Source: Planctomycetota bacterium (GTDB lineage Bacteria > Planctomycetota > Phycisphaerae > Tepidisphaerales > Tepidisphaeraceae). From it: a stretch of 6,672 nt of DNA. The notes under the pieces were generated by a model. It searched no databases and had not been told where the DNA came from. It worked only from the letters and a program-made list of their open reading frames with translations. Position 1 is the stretch's first letter. Each line of letters begins with the position of its first letter. Positions 1 to 5,475 of this stretch are shown here, one piece after another. The stretch lies in contig JAKORQ010000051.1 of assembly GCA_029777755.1 (NCBI GenBank), positions 1-6,672 on the forward strand, read 5' to 3'. A program made the translations under genes and the position numbers.

Positions 1-1
1 C

Positions 2-814
2 CCGGCCGTTTTGGGGCAGATTCCGCAACTTGAGATCATTGAGCTGAACTTCGACACAGATAAGGGGTTCTCGCATTGTCCCGATCCGCTGTCCAATTCG
101 GCCAAGCAGAAGCTCGCGGAAACCTGCGCCGCCGAGAAGGTTGACCTGGGCGCCTGCTTCTCCGGCGATGGCAGCCGGGTGCTGTTTCTCGACGAGACGG
201 GCAAGGCAATCCGCCCCGACCTGGCAGGCGTCCTCATGGCGCGAAGCTTGATCGGCGCGGCAGGTGCCAGCAATCCGATAGTCGTGCATGATGCACGCTG
301 CAGCCGCGTGCTGGATGAGGAAATGGCGGCAGCCGGCGGCAAGCCGGTGCGCGACCGCGTCGGCCGCCCTTACATGAAGCGAGCCCTATCGGACAACGAA
401 GCAATCTTCGGCTGCGAGTTCACCGGCCAGTACTACTTCCGCAGCAACTTCAACTGCGAATCCGGCGTGATCGCCCTGGCCCACATGCTCTCAATCATCA
501 GCGCCGGCGCCACTCCGCTTAGCGAGATGGTCAAGCCGCTGCAACGCTACGCACACTCAGGGCAGATCGCTTTCCCGGCCGACGACTCCAAGGCACGCAT
601 GCGCGACATCGCCGACAAGTTCCGCCGGGGAAAGATCGACTACATCGACGGGATCACCGCCGACATGGGAGACTGGTGGTTCAACCTGCGCAACAGCAAC
701 ACCGAGCCGGTCATGCGCCTCTGCCTGGAGTGCACCAACCCCGCCACGCTTGAGGACCGCCTGGTCGAGCTGCAAACCCTGCTCGGCAATCCGATCGGTC
801 CAGATAGAGCATGA
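2..814 (+). CDS. Phosphomannomutase/phosphoglucomutase family protein, C-terminal part
   Basis: The reading frame is open at the left edge, so the start lies outside; 270 residues remain. By comparison with Pseudomonas PMM/PGM about 190 N-terminal residues, including the catalytic phosphoserine loop, are missing. The fragment covers the end of domain 2 and domains 3 and 4 of the alpha-D-phosphohexomutase fold. Family members move phosphate between C6 and C1 of hexose phosphates in the cytoplasm, feeding sugar-nucleotide synthesis. The phosphate-binding motif of domain 4 is intact (RNSNTEP, 689-709). The metal loop, normally DGDxDR, reads SGDGSR (161-178), losing two of three aspartates. The sugar-binding loop, normally GEMSGH, reads CEFTGQ (413-430). 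Family membership is clear from the order of these motifs; substrate and even activity are uncertain. A noncatalytic or altered-specificity paralogue is possible. The gene converges on slyD, and its TGA stop starts a hairpin. Confidence 0.85.
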   Translation, partial: PAVLGQIPQLEIIELNFDTDKGFSHCPDPLSNSAKQKLAETCAAEKVDLGACFSGDGSRVLFLDETGKAIRPDLAGVLMARSLIGAAGASNPIVVHDARCSRVLDEEMAAAGGKPVRDRVGRPYMKRALSDNEAIFGCEFTGQYYFRSNFNCESGVIALAHMLSIISAGATPLSEMVKPLQRYAHSGQIAFPADDSKARMRDIADKFRRGKIDYIDGITADMGDWWFNLRNSNTEPVMRLCLECTNPATLEDRLVELQTLLGNPIGPDRA

Positions 815-840
815 CGCCCGACCATATTGGCCGGGCGTCA
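812..840. terminator. Hairpin between convergent genes
   Basis: A perfect 9-bp inverted repeat, TGACGCCCG (812-820) and CGGGCGTCA (832-840), flanks an 11-nt spacer. The spacer can add three more pairs (CCA/TGG) after an A-C mismatch. The left arm begins with the TGA stop codon of the mutase gene, and the slyD stop lies 32 bp to the right, so the element could serve both transcripts. Neither strand has a clear T-run after the stem, so it is not a classical intrinsic terminator. It may instead protect mRNA 3' ends or act with Rho. The structure is seen directly; the role is inferred from position. Confidence 0.5.
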
Positions 841-871
841 CATCAGCTTGTCGTTGAGCGGTGCTGCGGGA

Positions 872-1381
872 CTATTCAGAGTGCCCGCCGCAGCCACAGC
901 TTCCGCAACCGCCGTCTGAATGGCAGACGTGCTGATGCTCAAGCTCTTCCGGAGTGGCATCGCGCACATCTACCACCGTCACCTCAAAGTGCAGCGTCTG
1001 GCCGGCCAGCGGGTGGTTGGCATCGACGGTTATGTTTTCATCATCCACGCCCACCACGCGAACCACGTGAACGCCATTGGGCGTGCGGGCCTGGAACTGC
1101 ATCCCCACCTCGATCTTATCGATGCCGCCAAAGTTGGCGCGAGGCACCGGCTGAACCAGCTTGGGATTGTGTTCGCCATAGGCATCGGCCGGCTTGATCG
1201 ACACCTTCACGCGCTCGCCGCAGGCCTTGCCCTCCAGCGCCGCCTCCAGCCCCGGGATGATCGCACCCTGGCCGTGGATATATTCCAGCGGACCCCGCCC
1301 CTGCGAGGTATCGATTACCTGGCCGTCATCGCCGGTCAGGGTGTAGTCGATCGATGCCACTTTGTTCTTCGTGATCGTCAT
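872..1381 (-). CDS. slyD: FKBP-type peptidyl-prolyl cis-trans isomerase, SlyD type
   Basis: A 169-residue cytoplasmic prolyl isomerase and chaperone; SlyD proteins also bind nickel or zinc and assist hydrogenase or urease maturation in some bacteria. The FKBP half shows the SlyD signature YIHGQGAIIPGLEAALEG (residues 34-51). The chaperone 'insert-in-flap' domain occupies about residues 70-125, and the FKBP strand resumes with HFEVTVVDV (131-139). The C-terminus (149-169) is a metal-binding tail with four Cys (153, 159, 162, 164) and four His (149, 151, 154, 167) among glycines. I chose the ATG at 1381 because AAAGGA lies 5 nt upstream and the protein then begins where the family does. The in-frame ATG at 1420 has no ribosome binding site and overlaps a candidate -10 box. 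The nearest gene on the same strand ends 110 bp upstream. Confidence 0.92.
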   Translation of the reverse strand: MTITKNKVASIDYTLTGDDGQVIDTSQGRGPLEYIHGQGAIIPGLEAALEGKACGERVKVSIKPADAYGEHNPKLVQPVPRANFGGIDKIEVGMQFQARTPNGVHVVRVVGVDDENITVDANHPLAGQTLHFEVTVVDVRDATPEELEHQHVCHSDGGCGSCGCGGHSE

Positions 1382-1386
1382 GAGTT

Positions 1387-1392
1387 TCCTTT
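1387..1392 (-). promoter_or_regulatory. Ribosome binding site deciding the slyD start
   Basis: On the minus strand AAAGGA (part of AAAGGAAA) sits 5 nt before the ATG at 1381. It favours this start over the in-frame ATG 39 nt further upstream, which has no such sequence. Confidence 0.75.
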
Positions 1393-1418
1393 GCTTCCTT
1401 CCAGTAGAAGATCGGGCC

Positions 1419-1424
1419 ATTGTA
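1419..1424 (-). promoter_or_regulatory. Candidate -10 box of slyD
   Basis: The minus strand reads TACAAT, matching five of six bases of the sigma-70 -10 consensus. It lies about 26 nt before the slyD ribosome binding site and just after the T-rich tail of the upstream terminator. No good -35 hexamer is visible at 16-18 nt, so the call is tentative. If right, the upstream ATG at 1420 lies within the promoter and cannot be the start. Confidence 0.35.
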
Positions 1425-1427
1425 GAG

Positions 1428-1477
1428 AAACAAACAGGCGACGGCTATGCAATTCGTGCCGTCGCCCACATTTGTTT
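1428..1477 (-). terminator. Intrinsic terminator of the Bax1-I gene, possibly bidirectional
   Basis: A perfect 9-bp GC-rich stem, GGCGACGGC (1437-1445) with GCCGTCGCC (1458-1466), encloses a 12-nt loop. Outside it AAACAAA (1428-1434) can pair with TTTGTTT (1471-1477) across a small internal loop. Read on the minus strand the stem is followed by TGTTTGTTT, a broken T-tract, 26 nt after the Bax1-I stop codon. This is the best intrinsic terminator in the window. Because the T-rich flank exists on both sides it could work in either direction, but no plus-strand gene reads into it. Confidence 0.7.
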
Positions 1478-1491
1478 CCTTAGATTGTCAG

Positions 1492-2196
1492 TTACCGGCG
1501 CTTGTCACCCAGTATGCGGAGGATGAACAGCAGCAGGTTGATGAAGTCCAGGTAAAGGATCAGTGAACCGTTAACCGCCAGCCGGGCCGCCAGTTGCGGA
1601 TTGCCGGCCGTTGAGTTAGCCAGCTCCTTGAGCCGCTGAGTGTCATACGCCGTCAGGCCAACAAAGATCGCCACGCCGGCATAGCTGATCAGCCAGTACA
1701 GTGCCGAGCTCGCCACGAACACGTTGACGATGGAGGCGATTATCAGGCCAAGCACGCCCATGAACAGGAGGCTGCCCAGCGAACTGAGGTCCCGCTTGGT
1801 CACCATGCCATAAAAGCTCATCACGCCAAACATGCCTGCCGTAATGAGGAATGCCCCCGCAATCGACGCCTGCGTATACACAAGAAACAGCACCGACAGC
1901 GTCACGCCGTTTAGCGCTGAGTAGAGTAGAAACAGTCCCGTGGCGGCCGACGCACTCAGGCGGGAGGTCATCCCGCTGATCATCATCACCAGGCCAAGCT
2001 CGATGACGATCAGGATGATCATCAGCCCGCCGGTAATCTGCACTCCGCTCTGGACCGTAAGCAGGGCCGCGATGCCGGTGATGCACAGCCCCACGCACAT
2101 CCAGGCGTAAACGCCATTCATGAAGCGGGCCAACACCGAGCCGGCCGACTGCGCACCGACAAATACCTCAGAACGATCTCGATAAATCTGGTTCAT
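1492..2196 (-). CDS. Bax inhibitor-1 (BI-1/YccA/YbhL) family membrane protein
   Basis: A 234-residue polytopic inner-membrane protein of the TMBIM/BI-1 family. Characterised bacterial members such as Bacillus YetJ are pH-sensitive calcium leak channels; YccA of E. coli interacts with FtsH. Seven hydrophobic segments are visible at about residues 29-49, 54-74, 84-106, 112-131, 141-162, 167-187 and 208-229. The hallmark motifs are GLTAYDTQRLK (180-190, Asp185) and LYLDFINLLLFILRILG (214-230, Asp217). By position these two aspartates should correspond to the YetJ pH-sensing pair; that mapping is inferred. The length is typical for bacterial members. The ATG at 2196 follows GGAGGA (2212-2207) at 10 nt. 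That site overlaps the arm of a perfect palindrome. The gene is followed by an intrinsic terminator. Ion specificity cannot be read from sequence. Confidence 0.93.
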   Translation of the reverse strand: MNQIYRDRSEVFVGAQSAGSVLARFMNGVYAWMCVGLCITGIAALLTVQSGVQITGGLMIILIVIELGLVMMISGMTSRLSASAATGLFLLYSALNGVTLSVLFLVYTQASIAGAFLITAGMFGVMSFYGMVTKRDLSSLGSLLFMGVLGLIIASIVNVFVASSALYWLISYAGVAIFVGLTAYDTQRLKELANSTAGNPQLAARLAVNGSLILYLDFINLLLFILRILGDKRR

Positions 2197-2206
2197 TCGT
2201 GGACAG

Positions 2207-2237
2207 TCCTCCAGTTGCCCCTATACCGGGCAACTGG
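2207..2237 (-). promoter_or_regulatory. Perfect palindrome overlapping the Bax1-I ribosome binding site
   Basis: CCAGTTGCCC (2211-2220) and GGGCAACTGG (2228-2237) form a perfect 10-bp inverted repeat with a 7-nt spacer. On the minus strand the second arm ends inside the ribosome binding site GGAGGA (2212-2207), sharing two bases with it. The spacer contains TATAGG (2225-2220), a weak -10-like hexamer without a recognisable -35. It could be an mRNA hairpin limiting translation, a repressor operator over the promoter, or the terminator of lpd, although no T-run follows. The rest of the 134-bp gap (2238-2330) shows no convincing promoter or terminator. Confidence 0.5.
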
Positions 2238-2330
2238 GCACAGCATACATCAGATCGGGCGCAATATCATGAGCATCAGCGCGGCCAATGGGTGAAATTG
2301 CCAGGCACAAGGCGACACCCATGTCTCATG

Positions 2331-3722
2331 TCAAAAGTGGATCGCCCTGCCATCGACCGCAAGTGCTGCTTCCTTAAGGGCTTCCGATAGCGTCGGGTGA
2401 GCGTGCACCGAGCGGGCAATGTCTTCTGATGATGCTGAATATTCCATGGCAATGGCCGCCTCGGCGATAAGCTCCGATGCCCGGGCGTGCAGGATCGTCA
2501 CGCCCAGCACCCGGTCAGTACGGCCATCCGCTACGATCTTGACGGTACCCTCAACCTCATCCATGGATTTGGCCCGGCCATTGGCGGTAAAGGGGAACTT
2601 GCCAACCTTCACCTCGTGCCCCTTCTGCTTTGCCTGCTCCTCACTCAAGCCGACGCTGGCCAGCTCCGGGGCGGTATAGATGATGTTGGGTATGGCGTCA
2701 TAGTTCACATGCCCGCCGACACCGGCCATTCGCTCCACGCAGGCGATCGCCTCATCACTGGCCTTGTGCGCCAACATCGCCCCACCAATGCAGTCACCCA
2801 CGGCATAGACCCCATCCACGGCCGTCTGGTAATGCTCGCGCACCTCGATGGCGCCGCGAGCTGTCAGCTTGACGCCGATCTGCTCCAGCCCCAGTCCCTC
2901 GATGGCCGGCTTGCGCCCAACGCTCACCAGCACACGATCCACCTCGACACTCTCACTCTTGCCGCCGGTCTCATAAGTGACGGTGACCTTGCCGCCCTTG
3001 ATGGAGGTCGCGGTGACCTTCGCACCCAGCCGGAAGCTCATGCCCTGCTTTTCCAGCGATTTCTGAAGCAGCGCGGCAATCTCCGCGTCGGCCGCCCCGG
3101 CGATATTCTGCAGGAACTCGACGTAAGTGACCTCACTGCCCAGCCGGCTCCAGACTGAACCCAGTTCCAGGCCGATTGCGCCGGCCCCGATCACCAGCAG
3201 CTTCTTTGGTATCGAGTCAAACGACAATGCGCCGGTGGAATCGACGATATGCTTGCCGTCTACCTTCGCCGCCGGCAGCTCGACCGGCTTCGATCCCGTG
3301 GCAATGAGGATGCGTTTGGCCTCGACGGTCTGCTTGCCGCCCTCTGCCGTTACTTCAACTGTGCTGGCCGACAACAGCCTGGCGTTGCCCTTGATGTGGG
3401 TGATCTTGTTCTTCTTCACGAGCGAGCCGACGCCGCCGGTCAGTTGGCGCACGACCTTCTGCTTGAACGACATCAACGTCGGCAGGTCGATCGAGACATC
3501 CCCCACCTTGATGCCGCGCGATGAGAACTTGTTCTTCGCCAGGTAGTACTCGTGCGTGGCATCCAGCAGCGCCTTGGAGGGAATGCAGCCAATATTCAGG
3601 CAGGTCCCGCCAAGTGCCTCCCGCTCGATGAGCGCCACATTCATGCCCAACTGGGCGGCACGAATCGCACCAACATAGCCGGCCGGCCCGGCACCTATCA
3701 CCACAAGATCAAAAGCAGCCAT
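2331..3722 (-). CDS. lpdA: Dihydrolipoyl dehydrogenase (E3)
   Basis: A 463-residue flavoprotein disulfide reductase that reoxidises dihydrolipoamide with NAD+, as the E3 part of 2-oxoacid dehydrogenase complexes and the glycine cleavage system in the cytoplasm. Visible landmarks in order: FAD-binding GAGPAG (10-15); redox-active disulfide in GGTCLNIGCIPSK (Cys41, Cys46); NAD-binding GAGAIG (179-184); second FAD contact YAVGD (306-310); and the dimer-interface catalytic pair His442 and Glu447 in HAHPTLSEALKEA (440-452). The CLNIGC spacing is that of lipoamide rather than glutathione reductases. The length is normal and all catalytic residues are present. The ATG at 3722 follows AAAGGA (3731-3726) at a short 3-nt spacing. 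No E1 or E2 genes are in the window, so the partner complex is unknown. An imperfect palindrome lies directly upstream of the ribosome binding site. Confidence 0.96.
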   Translation of the reverse strand: MAAFDLVVIGAGPAGYVGAIRAAQLGMNVALIEREALGGTCLNIGCIPSKALLDATHEYYLAKNKFSSRGIKVGDVSIDLPTLMSFKQKVVRQLTGGVGSLVKKNKITHIKGNARLLSASTVEVTAEGGKQTVEAKRILIATGSKPVELPAAKVDGKHIVDSTGALSFDSIPKKLLVIGAGAIGLELGSVWSRLGSEVTYVEFLQNIAGAADAEIAALLQKSLEKQGMSFRLGAKVTATSIKGGKVTVTYETGGKSESVEVDRVLVSVGRKPAIEGLGLEQIGVKLTARGAIEVREHYQTAVDGVYAVGDCIGGAMLAHKASDEAIACVERMAGVGGHVNYDAIPNIIYTAPELASVGLSEEQAKQKGHEVKVGKFPFTANGRAKSMDEVEGTVKIVADGRTDRVLGVTILHARASELIAEAAIAMEYSASSEDIARSVHAHPTLSEALKEAALAVDGRAIHF

Positions 3723-3725
3723 GGT

Positions 3726-3766
3726 TCCTTTCGATGAGTAAGCGCCAAGATTCTATGGCGCTCATC
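3726..3766 (-). promoter_or_regulatory. Ribosome binding site and adjoining palindrome upstream of lpd
   Basis: GATGA (3733-3737) plus GCGCCA (3742-3747) pair with TGGCGC (3756-3761) plus TCATC (3762-3766), giving 11 bp with a 4-nt bulge and an 8-nt loop. One base separates the stem from the ribosome binding site AAAGGA (3731-3726 on the minus strand). The loop reads TAGAAT on the minus strand (3755-3750), a five-of-six match to a -10 box that would start transcription about 20 nt before the ATG. No good -35 is seen. Either an operator over the promoter or a leader hairpin would fit. Confidence 0.4.
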
Positions 3767-3794
3767 CGCGCAAAGGCTCAGGCCACCGGCCGGC

Positions 3795-3817
3795 AAAAGT
3801 GCAGTACCAACCTGCAC
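3795..3817 (-). terminator. Candidate intrinsic terminator of proS
   Basis: On the minus strand GTGCAG and CTGCAC form a perfect 6-bp stem with a 7-nt loop (3817-3799), followed directly by TTTT (3798-3795). The stem begins 18 nt after the proS stop codon. It is short and the T-run is only four bases, so termination may be partial, with some read-through into lpd. Confidence 0.5.
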
Positions 3818-3835
3818 CGCCAGCGACGATCTAGA

Positions 3836-5374
3836 CTAGTACGCCACCGCGAACAGGACCTCAGTACTCGTATCCTCGCCGGTGAAGATGCACTTGCCGC
3901 TCTTGCCCGACTGGGCGAAGGGGATGCAGCGGACGGTCGCCTTGGTTTCTTCCTTGATCTTCGCCTCGCTGGCCCGATCAGGCTTGAAGAAGCAGCGAAC
4001 AAACCCGCCATCGTTCTCGATGATCTTCTTGAGCTCGTCGTAGCTTGTGGCCTCGCGGGTGTTGGCTTCGCGATAGGCAAGCGCTCTGGCCAGCATCTCC
4101 TGCTGCACGCCATCGAGCTTGTCTCGCATCCACCCGGCGGAGACATCCGCAAGGTTCACCGTCTCCTTGCTGCGATCCAGCCGCTTCTTCAGCACGATGG
4201 CATTGCCATCCACGTCGCGCGGACCAGCCTCAATGCGGAAGGGTACTCCACGCTGCTCCCAGTGATACTGCTTGTCACCCGGGCGGGCATCGCGCCAGTC
4301 AACCACGATCGACTGATGCGTGGTCTTGTCAAAGAAATAGCTCTCTATCTCCCCCCTACGGGCGCGCTTCTCGGCGGCGCTTACCTCTTCCTCGCCCACA
4401 AGCTGCACCAGCACCTTGCGGACATACTCGCGCACCTTCGCCATCTCCTGCTCGCCACGGAAGATCGGCACGATCGCCACCACGTTGGGCGCCACCCGCG
4501 GCGGCAGGATCAGACCCTCATCATCGGAATGCGCCATGATCGTTGCCCCGATCAGGCGCGTGGAGACACCCCAGCTTGTCGTGTAGGCATACTGGAGCTT
4601 CTGGTCTCGCCCCAGGAACTTGATGTCGAACGCCTTCGCGAAGTTCTGTCCCAGGTTATGGCTGGTGCCGGCCTGCAGCGCCTTGCCATCCTGCATCAGC
4701 GCCTCGATGCAGTAGGTCGTCACCGCGCCGGGGAACTTTTCGCTGTCGGTCTTCGCGCCCTTCACCACCGGCAGCGCCAGGACGTTCTCGGCAAAGTCCG
4801 CGTAGACATCCAGCATCTTCATCGTCTCGGCCTGCGCTTCCTCGGCCGTCTCATGGGCGGTGTGCCCCTCCTGCCAGAGGAACTCGGCCGTCCGCAGGAA
4901 AAGACGCGTGCGCATCTCCCAGCGCATCACGTTGCACCACTGGTTGACCAGGATCGGCAGATCGCGATAGCTCTGCACCCACTGGCTGTACATGTGGCCA
5001 ATGACCGTCTCGGAGGTGGGACGGATGATCAGCGGCTCGTCGATGGGACTGGCCGGCTTGAGCTGGCCATCCGCCTGCTTCTCCAGGCGCGTGTGGGTGA
5101 CGATGGCGCACTCCATCGCGAACCCTTCCACGTGCTCGGCTTCCTTCGTCAGGAAGCTCTGCGGGATAAGCAGCGGAAAATAGGCGTTCACATGCCCGGT
5201 TTCCTTGAAGCGGCGATCCAGTTCCCGCTGGATCGCCTCCCAGATGGCATACCCCTCAGGGCGTATCACCATGCACCCTTTCACCGGTGCATAGTCGGCC
5301 AGTTGCGCTGCCTTGATGACGTCCAGGTACCACTGTGAATAGTCTTCGCTCCGAGGCTTGATGTTCTTGGCCAT
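3836..5374 (-). CDS. proS: Prolyl-tRNA synthetase, archaeal/eukaryotic-like type
   Basis: A 512-residue class II aminoacyl-tRNA synthetase charging tRNA-Pro in the cytoplasm. It belongs to the short ProRS type (no editing insertion between motifs 2 and 3, extra C-terminal domain) found in archaea, eukaryotes and some bacteria. Visible: the RPTSE loop (118-122); motif 2 around RWEMRTRLFLRTAEF (151-165); the proline-pocket segment GTSHNLGQNFAKAFDI (236-251); motif 3 GVSTRLIGATIMAHSDDEG (269-287, Arg273); an anticodon-binding domain from about 297 to 400; and the C-terminal domain ending in VLFAVAY. That last domain keeps Cys461, Cys483 and Cys495, but a usual metal-site cysteine is Thr498. Residues of about 328-350 look like a charged insertion in the anticodon domain. 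I chose the ATG at 5374 (MAKNIKPRSEDYSQWY) because the family starts there; neither it nor the in-frame ATG at 5428 has a ribosome binding site. Confidence 0.95.
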   Translation of the reverse strand: MAKNIKPRSEDYSQWYLDVIKAAQLADYAPVKGCMVIRPEGYAIWEAIQRELDRRFKETGHVNAYFPLLIPQSFLTKEAEHVEGFAMECAIVTHTRLEKQADGQLKPASPIDEPLIIRPTSETVIGHMYSQWVQSYRDLPILVNQWCNVMRWEMRTRLFLRTAEFLWQEGHTAHETAEEAQAETMKMLDVYADFAENVLALPVVKGAKTDSEKFPGAVTTYCIEALMQDGKALQAGTSHNLGQNFAKAFDIKFLGRDQKLQYAYTTSWGVSTRLIGATIMAHSDDEGLILPPRVAPNVVAIVPIFRGEQEMAKVREYVRKVLVQLVGEEEVSAAEKRARRGEIESYFFDKTTHQSIVVDWRDARPGDKQYHWEQRGVPFRIEAGPRDVDGNAIVLKKRLDRSKETVNLADVSAGWMRDKLDGVQQEMLARALAYREANTREATSYDELKKIIENDGGFVRCFFKPDRASEAKIKEETKATVRCIPFAQSGKSGKCIFTGEDTSTEVLFAVAY

Positions 5375-5475
5375 AGGACGCGATAGATTACCAAACGCAA
5401 AGCGACTTGCACGTCCGGGCTCTTCCATTAAGCCAAATAACGGCGTAGTCTAGCTTACCCATTTGGAGGATAGAC
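5375..5475. promoter_or_regulatory. Divergent intergenic region between proS and the Gfo/Idh gene
   Basis: These 101 bp must hold the promoters of both divergent genes if each is transcribed on its own. It is more AT-rich than the flanking genes. I found no convincing -35/-10 pair on either strand; the best candidates are TTGCAC (5407-5412) on the plus strand and TAATCT (5388-5383) on the minus strand, both weak. A near-identical 9-mer occurs near each edge: TAGATTACC (5384-5392) and TAGCTTACC (5451-5459). Confidence 0.45.
5465..5470 (+). promoter_or_regulatory. Ribosome binding site deciding the GTG start of the Gfo/Idh gene
   Basis: GGAGGA lies 5 nt before the GTG at 5476. It is the strongest Shine-Dalgarno sequence in the window, and it fixes a GTG start where no ATG is available at the family's usual N-terminus. 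Confidence 0.85.

Noticed and set aside
1382..1420. A longer slyD starting at the ATG at 1420
   Set aside because: It adds 13 residues not typical of the family, lacks a ribosome binding site and overlaps a -10-like box.
920..1483. A plus-strand open frame opposite slyD
   Set aside because: It is in the same codon-aligned antisense register, and slyD has clear family motifs on the other strand.
2238..2330. A terminator or promoter in the rest of the lpd to Bax1-I gap
   Set aside because: Only short, poorly paired repeats and weak hexamers such as TATGCT and GATATT without a matching -35.
2487..3158. A plus-strand open frame opposite lpd
   Set aside because: Codon-aligned antisense shadow of a gene with every catalytic motif intact.
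3734..5338. A 534-codon plus-strand open frame opposite proS
   Set aside because: It is codon-aligned with proS on the other strand, so it stays open simply because proS avoids TTA, CTA and TCA codons; it ends where a TCA serine codon of proS reads as TGA. It has no ribosome binding site and no recognisable domain.
872..5374. One four-gene operon proS-lpd-Bax1-I-slyD
   Set aside because: The gaps exceed 100 bp, at least one contains a good terminator and one a plausible terminator, and the functions are unrelated.
5375..5428. A longer proS starting at the ATG at 5428
   Set aside because: It adds 18 residues not seen in the family and has no ribosome binding site; the conserved start MAKNIKPRSEDYSQWY fits the ATG at 5374 better.
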